Positions 42,294 to 51,288 of a DNA stretch of 64,000 bases are shown here, one piece after another. The notes below the pieces were generated by a model. The model was given only the letters and a program-made list of their open reading frames with translations, was not told the origin of the DNA and did no database searches. This DNA comes from Pseudomonas sp. (GTDB lineage Bacteria; Pseudomonadota; Gammaproteobacteria; Pseudomonadales; Pseudomonadaceae), in assembly GCF_030690725.1 (NCBI RefSeq), contig NZ_JAUYGD010000033.1, forward strand, positions 1-64,000, read 5' to 3'. Positions within the stretch are counted from its first letter, which is position 1. Every line of letters starts with the position of its first letter. A program made the position numbers and the translations under genes.

Positions 42294-42824
42294 ATGTCCG
42301 GAGTTTCCCGAATGCATCTACCACCTCTCATGCTTGGCGGTATCGAGATTGTTCAGCTGAGTGCCGGTGCGGCTGATCTGGATGAGGAGGCCATTGGCGG
42401 TAGCACTGTTCTGCGCATGAGCAACGGCGCGGCAGTGAAGATGACCCGCTGGGAGAAGATGTCCGGAACCATAAGCGGGCTCGGACATCAGCCGCCCGGT
42501 CTGGACGGGCTGAACTACAAAGAGCCGCTGGAGTTGCGCAGTACCCAGATCAACAGCATGCAGGGCGAGGGCTTGGTGTTCACGTTGCCGAGTACGCCCC
42601 GACCGGATAAAGCCCCATGGGCCTATGCGTTGATCGGCCGTGATTGGATGGATGCCGAGGTCTCAACCGTCGCTGGCGTTTCAACCGTTACTGCTGTGCC
42701 GGGTGCAGCCTTGTACCAAGTGTGGTGGTGCCCGGTGTACTCCGTGTTTGCCAGGCGGCCCCCTAAAAGCCAATCCAATGCCACCGCCATGCATGGCTGG
42801 TCCATCCCCTGGGAAGAAGCCTAA
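42294..42824 (+). CDS. Minor tail protein, unassigned
   Basis: A 176-aa protein (MSGVSRMHLPPLMLGGIEIV). Beta-rich with many Gly and Trp, typical of distal-tail components. Located directly after the tape measure, where the distal tail/tip genes (M, L positions) start. It overlaps the next gene by one base. No specific family recognised. Confidence 0.68.
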   Translation: MSGVSRMHLPPLMLGGIEIVQLSAGAADLDEEAIGGSTVLRMSNGAAVKMTRWEKMSGTISGLGHQPPGLDGLNYKEPLELRSTQINSMQGEGLVFTLPSTPRPDKAPWAYALIGRDWMDAEVSTVAGVSTVTAVPGAALYQVWWCPVYSVFARRPPKSQSNATAMHGWSIPWEEA

Positions 42825-44512
42825 TGCTAATCAATGGAGGCCCGCTCAACGGTGCGCCGTTGAATGGCGGGAGTGCAGGCGGTGCTGCACCGCCCGTGTA
42901 CGTGGTTGCGGGCACCGGTTACCTCTGGCGCGAGCGGGTTGTGCTAGGCGGTGAGGACATCAGCGATCAGCTCGTTGAGGGATGGGACGCTGACCGAGAG
43001 GAGGGTGCTGCTGGTGTTGGTCGTATCGCCTTCCACCTCGCGACTGGGCCCGTAACGCCAAGTGATTGGAAAGGCCGCGCCGTCACCATCGACTACATCA
43101 GCACAAGTGCCGGGCTGACCACTGAAGCGCGGGTGTTGACCGGTAGGGTGGTGACGCCGATCTGGGACGCCAGCTCACGGGTGATGACCTGTGAATGCAG
43201 CGACCAGCTGCAGCAGCGGGTTGAGGGTATGCCCATTGAGGAGATCGATGCGCTCACGGCCGGCACCTGGTCGCCAGATGTGTTCGAGCCAGTTGAAGGT
43301 CGCAGCCGCTGGGATTATGCGAAAGAGCGGATGGGCACGCGCACCGCCAGCCTGGATTGCGATGCCTACGGCGTGCCGCGTGTTACCAGTTGGTACGCCA
43401 TCGCGCCAGCGTTTGTGTTCGGTCCAGGCCAGGTGCTGGATGGCACTCAGAATTATGATGAGGCTGACCTATCGAGCCTGGTCAACAAGGTGGTGATCGA
43501 AGCTGACTACCGCTATGCGCGGTTGCGCCAGCGCAATGAGCGTTTCAGCTGGGTCGGTGGTGGCTTCTGCGGCTGGTACTTCCCTGACTCGAAAGAGCTG
43601 CCCACTGTTGCGATGGTGAAAGACGCCGTGGCCGGTGCGGGTGGCCAGCTGTTGGCCGACTTCAGCTGGGATCTGCTGTGGCCGAGCATGCCTGACCCGT
43701 GCTTGATCGGTGTGCCCTGGACAAACTACTACGAAGCTGAAGAGCTGCTGCTGGGCGCGAGCTTCGGTATGGGCCGGCGATGGGCGCAGAGCGTTACTGA
43801 ACGCTATCAATTGAACGTGGTGGTGCCCAGCAGCATTGATGTTGCTGGCGAGGTGATTGAGCGGACGGGCGGGGCTCTTGAGATTGAGAGCCTGCTGGCT
43901 GAGGCCTGGGGCGATGCACCGTTCTCTGATGGCATCAGTAGCCACACCGATGAGCGGGATGAGTCGCGCCGTGTGCTTTTTCTGGTGGTTCAGCTCCGGC
44001 AGGGCGTGGCGATTGTGGTGCGCACGCACCGTGGCACCACGGTGAGTTGGCAAGTGCCCACCAGCATGGCTATGGGCATCGACCTGACGCACACCTTGGA
44101 GTTGGATGACTTGATACGCGCACGCGGCAAGTGTGTGCGCATCGCCACCCGCGCTGACTATCAGTCGGGTGCCGCGATCACCACGTTGACCATCGCTTTG
44201 ATGCGCGGCGGCGGTGAAGTGACAGATCCGCTTACGCCACCTGCGTCCGTTGATGAGCCGCAGCCAGACCCCGGCCTGGTGCCAACCAATCTACCCACCC
44301 AACTGGGCGGCCGTGATGAGTCGCCTGAGTACGACGATGAGCTGCCTGGGTTTGCCGGTAACTACTCGGCCATTGACCCCGGCTCTGCCATGTACCCGCG
44401 CCGCTTCGATATCGATGCTGCCGAGATCCCCGCTGAACAGCGCGATGAATTGCCTGTGCCGATAGTGGCGACCTACCTCGTGGCCATCCCCAATGACCTG
44501 CTGGAGCTTTGA
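42824..44512 (+). CDS. Large tail-tip protein, unassigned
   Basis: A 562-aa protein (MLINGGPLNGAPLNGGSAGG). Gly/Ala-rich N-terminus, then beta-rich body with RERVVLGGEDISDQLVEGWD, resembling baseplate hub-like tail proteins of Pseudomonas siphophages. A Pro/Asp-rich segment begins near residue 468. By position it is probably a tip or hub component; function inferred from context only. Confidence 0.68.
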   Translation: MLINGGPLNGAPLNGGSAGGAAPPVYVVAGTGYLWRERVVLGGEDISDQLVEGWDADREEGAAGVGRIAFHLATGPVTPSDWKGRAVTIDYISTSAGLTTEARVLTGRVVTPIWDASSRVMTCECSDQLQQRVEGMPIEEIDALTAGTWSPDVFEPVEGRSRWDYAKERMGTRTASLDCDAYGVPRVTSWYAIAPAFVFGPGQVLDGTQNYDEADLSSLVNKVVIEADYRYARLRQRNERFSWVGGGFCGWYFPDSKELPTVAMVKDAVAGAGGQLLADFSWDLLWPSMPDPCLIGVPWTNYYEAEELLLGASFGMGRRWAQSVTERYQLNVVVPSSIDVAGEVIERTGGALEIESLLAEAWGDAPFSDGISSHTDERDESRRVLFLVVQLRQGVAIVVRTHRGTTVSWQVPTSMAMGIDLTHTLELDDLIRARGKCVRIATRADYQSGAAITTLTIALMRGGGEVTDPLTPPASVDEPQPDPGLVPTNLPTQLGGRDESPEYDDELPGFAGNYSAIDPGSAMYPRRFDIDAAEIPAEQRDELPVPIVATYLVAIPNDLLEL

Positions 44513-44514
44513 CC

Positions 44515-44958
44515 ATGGTTGAGCCAACGCTTGCGCAGCAGCGCGCTGCAATCCGCGCCGGGGTTAGCAACAGCCGGGTCGCCAGGGGTGGGGATGAGCG
44601 GCGCGCCATCGGCAAACGCATCGAGGCAGAGCGCCGCGGTGAATCGGTGGTGGAAGACCTCAACCGGCTAATCACCCCAGCTCGCCAGCGCCGCACCCTG
44701 CGCACCGTGCAACCGGTTGGGGCTGTTCCGGTTACGCGTGGGCGGGGCAACTACACGCCGCCGCCGGCAACGTCGCCAGGTGGCGGCATCGCTGGCCCGC
44801 TGACTGAGCAGAGCTATGCGCTGCGCGAGTTCCACGATTCGCAGTATCTGTTCACTGCTGATGGTGTGTTCGTGTGGGAGTTCGGCCCCCCGAAAAAACT
44901 GGTGCTGACTGATGCTAACGGCGCCACCATTCCAATTGACTTGGCGAGCCCCGAATGA
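44515..44958 (+). CDS. Minor tail protein, unassigned
   Basis: A 147-aa protein (MVEPTLAQQRAAIRAGVSNS). Arg-rich N-terminal half, Pro/Gly-rich linker near 80-95, then a beta segment (SQYLFTADGVFVWEFGPPKK). It lies between two tail-tip genes with overlapping ends. Function unknown. Confidence 0.65.
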   Translation: MVEPTLAQQRAAIRAGVSNSRVARGGDERRAIGKRIEAERRGESVVEDLNRLITPARQRRTLRTVQPVGAVPVTRGRGNYTPPPATSPGGGIAGPLTEQSYALREFHDSQYLFTADGVFVWEFGPPKKLVLTDANGATIPIDLASPE

Positions 44959-46739
44959 TTGATGGCATGACGCTGAGCCTTGGCCAGCACCGCATTCTGG
45001 GCTGCCCGTACCACGGCCTTGTGGTGGGTGCCCGCCTGACCCTGCCTAACGGTGAGCACCGTGATGGTCAGTGGAACACCTTTGAAGTGCGTGGGGCGTA
45101 CCGGGTTGCAGTATCGGGCGTACCGAGCATCACCCGCACGCTCGAGCAAGCAGCAGTAGATACCGCAAATGGCTACCTGTGGCGCACGGACTCGGTTGTT
45201 TGGTTGTTCAGCAATGGCCCGAACCAACTGATGTACGGGCGCACGCTAATTAGTACTCTGGGCATTTACGCGGCTGGTATGGGCAACTGCTGGGGCGTTG
45301 TTATGCCGTTTATGGCTTCGGCTAATGAGGCATTCAGCGAGCTTACTGCGCCGGCCACAATGGCAGCGTTTGGGCGAATCGGTAAGGCGCCAGATGAGCG
45401 CCCGGTAACGGTTGAGCTGAGTGGCTATGGTGCGGGCCGCTTCCCCCCCGAAACCTACCGCACGTTTGATTGCAGCCCGGCCGGTGATCGCATCCTGCTG
45501 GGTGACACCCTGTTTTATGACGCTACGCACGATATGTATGTGCAGGGCCCTGGCCGGTTGTCGCTGCTGCGCTGCAGCGGCACTGGCACAGAGGGTAGCC
45601 CACTGCACCTGGTGCTGGAATTTGTGGCAGACCAAGGCAGCGGCATTGCCTCTTTGACCGATGGCTTTGTGCTTTTTGATGGCGTGTTTGAGTGGCAGCC
45701 TGACACCCAGACAGAGTGGATAGCGCCGCGCGACGATGAGGCGACTGATTGCGATTGGCGGCTTGATCGGGTTGCCGAATACACCCTGGCCTATCTTCCG
45801 CCTAACCCTGAAATCCCAACGCCTACCAACTGGGTGCGGTTTATAACTGGCGTGCGCGAGGCATCCCTGGCTGGCCAGGTGATCGGCGGCTGGCTCGACT
45901 CGAGCGGTGTACCGGTGCTGGTGACGTGCGATATCGAGTACCGCTTTGAGGCCGAGCACCGCATGAGTTGCGGCCGCAACGCCACGGTTGATCGAGAAAC
46001 AGTTACCCGCTACCTGCTCAGCGGCGGCGCCTGCGCGCCGGAAAGCATCACGCGGCCTGGGCCATACGATGTAGCTGGGGTGTTCGAGTCAGTTGGTAGC
46101 TACGGTGCTACCACGGTTGAGCGGCTGGTGTATTCGCTCAAGGTTGATGGTGTGCTGCTGGATGAGTTCAGTGTTGAGTACATCTTCGATGAAGAGGCGG
46201 CGCTGTATGGCAGCAGCACGCCGCCGGCCAATGGCAGTGCCAGCCTGGTGCATACCTACACGCTGAAACTCAACGATGAGGTGGTGGACTGGTTCGCCAG
46301 CCCAAGCCCAGCGGCGCCGGATACCCCCGCGTTTGCGCGCAACCTGCTTGTGCAGTCGCTGCTAGATCCGACTAACCGCTTCGGCGTTGATCCCGTTGAG
46401 CAGTGGCTGCCACTTGCGGCGGCCTCCGAAATTAAGCTGCCGGAGGTAACCGGTACTGACGGCACCGAGTACGGCCCCAGTGTGGCGGTGCAAGTAACAC
46501 CGCACTGGTGGAGCAACAACATGGTGTGCCTAGCCACCCGCGAGCGGCCCTGGCAGCTCAGTCTCGGTGGTGGCACCCGCACCTATGGCCCGACCGCGCA
46601 CCCGGGCGGTGTTGTGGCCGGCAGCATTACGGTTACTGCGCCTTCCACCACGATACCGCCCCCGCCGCGCTTCGGTGCGCGCAGCCCCTTAACGGGGCTG
46701 GTGACAGTCGGCAATGACCAGCGCATTCAGTACGTTTAG
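44955..46739 (+). CDS. Large tail-tip protein, unassigned
   Basis: A 594-aa protein (MIDGMTLSLGQHRILGCPYH). Beta-rich throughout with many short Gly/Ser turns, no enzyme motif visible. It precedes the fibre gene and may form the central tail fibre or its base. The ATGA overlap with the previous gene shows coupling. Confidence 0.68.
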   Translation: MIDGMTLSLGQHRILGCPYHGLVVGARLTLPNGEHRDGQWNTFEVRGAYRVAVSGVPSITRTLEQAAVDTANGYLWRTDSVVWLFSNGPNQLMYGRTLISTLGIYAAGMGNCWGVVMPFMASANEAFSELTAPATMAAFGRIGKAPDERPVTVELSGYGAGRFPPETYRTFDCSPAGDRILLGDTLFYDATHDMYVQGPGRLSLLRCSGTGTEGSPLHLVLEFVADQGSGIASLTDGFVLFDGVFEWQPDTQTEWIAPRDDEATDCDWRLDRVAEYTLAYLPPNPEIPTPTNWVRFITGVREASLAGQVIGGWLDSSGVPVLVTCDIEYRFEAEHRMSCGRNATVDRETVTRYLLSGGACAPESITRPGPYDVAGVFESVGSYGATTVERLVYSLKVDGVLLDEFSVEYIFDEEAALYGSSTPPANGSASLVHTYTLKLNDEVVDWFASPSPAAPDTPAFARNLLVQSLLDPTNRFGVDPVEQWLPLAAASEIKLPEVTGTDGTEYGPSVAVQVTPHWWSNNMVCLATRERPWQLSLGGGTRTYGPTAHPGGVVAGSITVTAPSTTIPPPPRFGARSPLTGLVTVGNDQRIQYV

Positions 46740-46747
46740 GAGATTCC

Positions 46748-49483
46748 ATGCAACGATTTATCAACAACTGGGCCGCGACCCTGGCGGCTCCAGCGGCTTC
46801 GGCTGCGCCAGAGTTGACCATTTCTGCCGACAAAGCTGCTGAGTTGGTAGGCCTGGGGGCTGGTGATTACTACCTGTTGACCCTGGCCAAGGTTGTGGAT
46901 GGCGCCGAGGTTGATTGGGAGATTGTGAAGGTCACCGGCGCTGCCTCTGGCGTGTTGGATGTAGAGCGCGGCCAGGAAGGCACTGCCGAACTTGAGTGGC
47001 TGACAGGCGAGCCTATCAGCGCCCGCTTCACCGCTGGCAGCGCCGATGAGCTACGCACGAGTGGCGGCGCGGCGGTTGGTGATGCAACGCCTTTGGCCTT
47101 GGGCACGCCCTCGGCCGGCACCAGTGAGCTGGCCAGCCGGCAGGACCACCGTCATGCATTGCCATCGCCAGCAGATATCGGTGCTGCCACAGCAACTCAG
47201 GGCGGCAAGGCTGATACGGCTGTTCAGCCCGCAGCCCTTGCTGCTGGCCTGGATGGCAAAGTCGATAAGGTGGCAGGCAAGCAGCTGTCCCAGGAAGACT
47301 TCACCAGCACCCTGCGCACCAAGCTGGTTGGCCTTGAGTCCCCAAACTTTCGCGGCACTTTTACAACCTTTGCTGCAATGGTTGCTGGGGTGGCATCGCC
47401 GGTAGCCGGCAACTATGCAGACGTTGATGCCGGTGCTGGTAGCGATGTGGTGCGCTACATCTGGGATGCGACGGACTCAGAGTGGCAAACCGGTACAGGT
47501 GGCGGCGGGCCTGCCAGCACTGATGCGTTACCTGAGGGGTTGACCAACCTTTATCATACAGCTGCCCGGGTGCTGGCCGTGGTACTGAGCGGGCTGAGCT
47601 TAGCCACGGGTGGTGCAGTGGTAAGCACCGACAACGTTTTGGCTGCAATCGGCAAGCTGCAGCGCCAGATCAATGATCACTTCGGTGCTGGCGGCGCGGC
47701 GCACGCTGCAGCCACGACTTCTGTCGATGGCTTTATGGTCGCCGCAGACAAAGAAAAACTAAACGGCGTAGCGACTGGCGCAACTGCAAACGATACCGAC
47801 AGCAACCTGAAGAATCGGGCCAATCATACTGGTGGTCAGCCGATCAGCACGGTGACTGGCCTTGAGGCGGCCTTGTCCGCCAAGCAAGCGGGACTGGTCA
47901 GCGGCACCAACATCAAGACCATCAACGGTGCTTCGCTGCTCGGTGGCGGTAACATTGATATTGGTGGGGGTTCCGCGTCAAGCGTCTACGCGACAGCCGC
48001 TATCGCATCTGGCGCACTTGAGCTCGACCTTGCAACAGCCCAGACATTCGGCGTAATGCTTAATGCAAACGTCACCACGCTTACGCTTTCCGGTGCAGTG
48101 AGCGGTGAGCGCTCATCCATCGAAGTTATCTTCTCGCAGTCTATGGCGGGGGGCTTCTCGGTCTCGAAGCCTGCAAATGTTCGGCTGTTTGATGGGGCGC
48201 CCAACATCGCCTCAACATCGGCGCGGGATATCACCTATGCGCGTTTCACTTCTGTTGACGGCGGCGTGAGCTGGCTGCTGGATGAGCGCAAGATATTTCT
48301 GGTGCCGCCAACTGTCACCCTTCCAACTGTAACTACTGAAAACTTTATCAATAACGATGAGGGTGATAGCACTTCTGGCTGGTCGGCAACCAATGGCACG
48401 CTCTCTACTAGCTCAAGCTGGCTAAGATTCACCAAAACCGCCGGGGGTTCATCGGCCAGCTCAACTAAAACACTTGGCACCCCGATAAGCACGGCTAAGG
48501 ACTGGATTGAGTACGTCAGTGTTCGAGCCAGCGCAGATAGCAATAACATATCTCTTCTGGGCCTTACCGGTTCTTCCGGATCAATATTTTCACTCTGGTT
48601 AAATTCTGCCAATGCATCCACTTATACAGCGGGGGCGGTCAGCTTCCAGTATTGGAATGGCTCCAGCGTCGTAGCATCTCCGCAAGTTGCTGGGGCTACC
48701 GTGTCTAGCTCAACGCCGCTGAACTTGGCAATCCAATACGATAACAAGTTCGGATCACTGACTGTTTGGGTGCGCCAGTCTGACGGCCGATACAAGTTCG
48801 GATGCAGGTTCTCTTGCTCGTTTTTTGCTATTCAGACGGCCTCCTTGCAATTCGCAACAGCGGCCCCTGCCGCGTCGTGGGTTGAATTTGACTACCGCTC
48901 GATGTGCAACCCTAACTTTGCAGCTATAGGCGACAGTATTACCGAGGGTAAGAACGGGTTCAGCCCAACAGTTGCGCTTGGTCTCAGCAATGATGAGACT
49001 ACTTGGATGCGGCATGCGCCCCTGTACCCTGCACTTAGGAATAACCTGATCGTCAATAAGGGCGTAGGGTCTAATACTAGCGCTGCAATTCTAGCCAGGA
49101 TCACAGATGTTACAACACTTGGCGCTCAGGTGGTGTTCCTGCAGTGCTCAACGAACGACGCGGTTGGGCCTGTGGCTCAAGCAGCTAGAGCTTCCAATAT
49201 ACAAAGCTCTGTGAATGCCACTGTCGCCGCATCTGCTGAAGTAGTTTTGCTAAATTCGGTTTACGGCGCAGAAAGCAACAGCCTGAACCCTGGGGCTCGC
49301 GACTATTACAAAGAGTCGTGGGACGATTACATGCCCTCGATAACTGGGGTTGCCGCAAAAATTGACACAATGCTGCCAATAGTTAGCGCGGCTGGTTTTA
49401 TGGCAGATGCTTTCACTGATGCCGATAAGATTCATCTAAACCAATCTGGAGCTGCAGCGGTTGGCGCCTATATTGCCAGTTGA
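46748..49483 (+). CDS. Tail fibre with C-terminal SGNH hydrolase domain
   Basis: A 911-aa protein. The N-terminal third (ELTISADKAAELVGLGAGDY, DRHALPSPADIG) resembles phage fibre shafts; a Gly-rich shaft follows, then a beta domain (about 535-715). Residues 720-911 are an SGNH esterase: Ser730 in IGDSITEG, an Asn-Asp pair in CSTNDAV near 800, and Asp893/His896 in ADKIHLNQ. It is probably the receptor-binding protein that deacylates cell-surface polysaccharide. The last 1.2 kb is more AT-rich than the rest, suggesting exchange of the receptor-binding end. Confidence 0.85.
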   Translation: MQRFINNWAATLAAPAASAAPELTISADKAAELVGLGAGDYYLLTLAKVVDGAEVDWEIVKVTGAASGVLDVERGQEGTAELEWLTGEPISARFTAGSADELRTSGGAAVGDATPLALGTPSAGTSELASRQDHRHALPSPADIGAATATQGGKADTAVQPAALAAGLDGKVDKVAGKQLSQEDFTSTLRTKLVGLESPNFRGTFTTFAAMVAGVASPVAGNYADVDAGAGSDVVRYIWDATDSEWQTGTGGGGPASTDALPEGLTNLYHTAARVLAVVLSGLSLATGGAVVSTDNVLAAIGKLQRQINDHFGAGGAAHAAATTSVDGFMVAADKEKLNGVATGATANDTDSNLKNRANHTGGQPISTVTGLEAALSAKQAGLVSGTNIKTINGASLLGGGNIDIGGGSASSVYATAAIASGALELDLATAQTFGVMLNANVTTLTLSGAVSGERSSIEVIFSQSMAGGFSVSKPANVRLFDGAPNIASTSARDITYARFTSVDGGVSWLLDERKIFLVPPTVTLPTVTTENFINNDEGDSTSGWSATNGTLSTSSSWLRFTKTAGGSSASSTKTLGTPISTAKDWIEYVSVRASADSNNISLLGLTGSSGSIFSLWLNSANASTYTAGAVSFQYWNGSSVVASPQVAGATVSSSTPLNLAIQYDNKFGSLTVWVRQSDGRYKFGCRFSCSFFAIQTASLQFATAAPAASWVEFDYRSMCNPNFAAIGDSITEGKNGFSPTVALGLSNDETTWMRHAPLYPALRNNLIVNKGVGSNTSAAILARITDVTTLGAQVVFLQCSTNDAVGPVAQAARASNIQSSVNATVAASAEVVLLNSVYGAESNSLNPGARDYYKESWDDYMPSITGVAAKIDTMLPIVSAAGFMADAFTDADKIHLNQSGAAAVGAYIAS

Positions 49484-49503
49484 CTTGCGGTTTGGCAGTC
49501 GAG

Positions 49504-49703
49504 CTATTTTTGGTAGGTGTGGCCGTACTTGTCCTGGAAGTCTTCTGCTCGCTCATCGCAATCATTTTTCATTGAGCTTACTGCGTTGTTATAGCAATGC
49601 TGTATGCCTGCTGCCGGCCTGACTTCGCCCCATAGTACTGCCCCGCCAATAAGAATGTGCCAACGGCAATAACGACCAACGCTGCAGGTAATTTATGTTT
49701 CAT
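49504..49703 (-). pseudogene. Small exported/membrane protein, apparently frameshifted
   Basis: From ATG 49703, preceded by GGAGG, the frame reads MKHKLPAALVVIAVGTFLLA (a signal anchor) and stops at 49578 after 41 codons. In the -1 frame the sequence continues as CYNNAVSSMKNDCDERAEDF and ends at 49504. A one-base shift near 49610 would give one protein of about 66 aa with an N-terminal membrane segment and paired cysteines. Alternatively the 41-aa frame is used alone. It lies between fibre and endolysin, against their direction. Confidence 0.4.
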
Positions 49704-49804
49704 GGGGGCCTCCAGTTTTAGAGATTATGCATTAATTCAAATGCATGGTCTTTGTTAACAAGGCTTCCTCGGCGTCGGAGTTTTGTTGCCGGCTGAAGTG
49801 TGAC

Positions 49805-49996
49805 TCAGCGCAGTGCGTCTAGCCGCTCGGCGTCTGCTAAAAGGTTCTCGGCCAGCAGTCGCAGTTCGTTATAAACGGCCACTCGATCCTCGGCGGTAAA
49901 CCCTTCTCCCTGCAAGTCGGCGGGCTCTGGCAGTGAGCCTGCAATTAGCTCGGCTGCATGCCGCGCAGCAAATGCCCTGACGCGCGCTTTTCTCAT
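49805..49996 (-). CDS. Small hypothetical reverse-strand protein
   Basis: A 63-aa protein (MRKARVRAFAARHAAELIAG). Basic N-terminus, acidic C-terminal helix (AVYNELRLLAENLLADAERL). It is transcribed against the lysis genes. No family recognised. Confidence 0.5.
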   Translation of the reverse strand: MRKARVRAFAARHAAELIAGSLPEPADLQGEGFTAEDRVAVYNELRLLAENLLADAERLDALR

Positions 49997-50047
49997 ATTT
50001 GTTTCCCCTGCCCTGGCCCTGTGCCGGGTTCAATTCTGGAGTATCTC

Positions 50048-50584
50048 ATGGCTCGAATCTCTGCTGCCCAGGCTGGCGGCCCGAACGTGCTTGCCTTTCT
50101 GGATATGCTCGCCTGGAGCGAAGGCACGTCCACCATCAAAGGCAGTGACGATGGCTACAACGTGGTGGTCGGCGGTCGGCTGTTCAGTGGCTACGACCGG
50201 CATCCAGATCTGCTTGTTCCGCTGCCGCGCTATGGCATCCACTCGACCGCCGCTGGCCGCTATCAATTCTTGAAGCGCACCTGGGATGCCATCGTGCGCA
50301 ACTATGGTTTTCGTGGCCGCTTCATTCCTGAAGCGCAGGATCTGGCAGCGGTGAAACTGCTGACCGAGTGCAAGGCGCTGCCGCACATCCAGGCCGGGCG
50401 CCTCGTGCAGGCCATTGCGGCAGCTGCGCCGATCTGGGCCAGCCTGCCGGGGGCTGGTTACGGCCAGCGTGAGCATGCACTGGCCAAGCTGCTGGGCATC
50501 TTCGAGGAAGAACGGGCGCAGGAGCCCTGTGAGCCCGAGGCGCTGGCCTCGATGTTCTCGGCCTGTGGCGGGGTGGTGGCGTGA
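50048..50584 (+). CDS. Endolysin (lambda R-like lytic transglycosylase)
   Basis: A 178-aa protein. AFLDMLAWSEGT-type start (FLDMLAWSEGTSTIKGSDDG) places the catalytic Glu at about residue 25; NVVVGGRLFSGYDRHPDLLV, STAAGRYQFLKRTWD and IWASLPGAGYGQREH follow, all as in lambda R. The enzyme cleaves peptidoglycan glycan chains with formation of an anhydro end. No signal peptide, so release depends on the holin. It overlaps the Rz-like gene by four bases. Confidence 0.92.
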   Translation: MARISAAQAGGPNVLAFLDMLAWSEGTSTIKGSDDGYNVVVGGRLFSGYDRHPDLLVPLPRYGIHSTAAGRYQFLKRTWDAIVRNYGFRGRFIPEAQDLAAVKLLTECKALPHIQAGRLVQAIAAAAPIWASLPGAGYGQREHALAKLLGIFEEERAQEPCEPEALASMFSACGGVVA

Positions 50585-51123
50585 GCCTGCTCGGTCTGAT
50601 CCCCGGCTCCCCGCGCACCTGGTTGCTCGGTGCATTGCTGGTGGTGGTGTTTGCCGCTGGCTGGGCCGCCAACGGTTGGCGGATGGGTGAGCAGCTGGCC
50701 GAGGCCGAGAAAACCCACAGCGATACGCTGGGCGAGATCTCCCGAGCAGCAGCACGACAGGTCAGTGATCAGCTGGATGCCCGCGTGCAGTCAGAGCAAC
50801 TGCTGGCTGACCTCGACTCAACCAAACACAAGGAGCTAACAGATGCAGAAGGTGAAAATGAACGCTGGCGCCGGCTTTATTCTGGCGCTGATGATGAGCG
50901 TAAGCGGCTGCGCATCGAGGCCCGAATTGCCGCCGCTGATCTCGTCGTGTCCAAAACCACAGGCAGCAGCGGCCTGGGCGATGGAGCCAGCGTCGAACTC
51001 AGTGAGCGAGCTGGATCAGCTGTTTGGGATATCCGCGCCGGAATGATCCGCGACCAGAAGAAACTTGAGTACCTGCAAGGCTACGTCCGGACCCTGACCG
51101 GACAGGCCGCTACAACCCCGTAA
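50581..51123 (+). CDS. Inner-membrane spanin (Rz-like)
   Basis: A 180-aa protein from a GTG. N-terminal membrane helix (residues 10-32, WLLGALLVVVFAAGWAANGW) and a long periplasmic coiled coil (40-120). i-spanins pair with an outer-membrane lipoprotein to fuse the membranes in the last step of lysis. The o-spanin gene is nested inside in another frame. Confidence 0.88.
   Translation: MSLLGLIPGSPRTWLLGALLVVVFAAGWAANGWRMGEQLAEAEKTHSDTLGEISRAAARQVSDQLDARVQSEQLLADLDSTKHKELTDAEGENERWRRLYSGADDERKRLRIEARIAAADLVVSKTTGSSGLGDGASVELSERAGSAVWDIRAGMIRDQKKLEYLQGYVRTLTGQAATTP
50843..51046 (+). CDS. Outer-membrane spanin (Rz1-like lipoprotein) nested in Rz
   Basis: A 67-aa protein wholly inside the Rz-like gene in the +1 frame. 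Signal peptide MQKVKMNAGAGFILALMMSV with lipobox VSGC (Cys about residue 23), then Pro-rich RPELPPLISSCPKP. AAGGAG precedes the ATG by eight bases. It is the classic embedded Rz1 arrangement. Confidence 0.88.
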   Translation: MQKVKMNAGAGFILALMMSVSGCASRPELPPLISSCPKPQAAAAWAMEPASNSVSELDQLFGISAPE

Positions 51124-51257
51124 CCCCTCCGTAAGAAAAGAGCGACCCGCCCAGGTGTTACAGCACCCGGGCAGGCCACTCGACCTGCAGCCATTCCTGC
51201 AAGCCAAGCCAAGCCAAGGCTCCCACTCCGTGCACGAAGCGGGGGAGAGTCTAGCAC

Positions 51258-51273
51258 CTGTTTATTTATACAG
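51258..51273 (+). promoter_or_regulatory. LexA (SOS) box upstream of the methylase
   Basis: CTGTTTATTTATACAG matches CTGT-N8-ACAG with an all-AT centre. It ends 15 bp before the Dam-like ATG at 51289, so host LexA should repress the gene until DNA damage. Confidence 0.75.
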
Positions 51274-51288
51274 TAAGGTTTGCATTAT

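Noticed and set aside
51202..51222. Short AAGCC tandem repeat before the methylase
   Set aside because: Only about three units; no structure or boundary that suggests a function.
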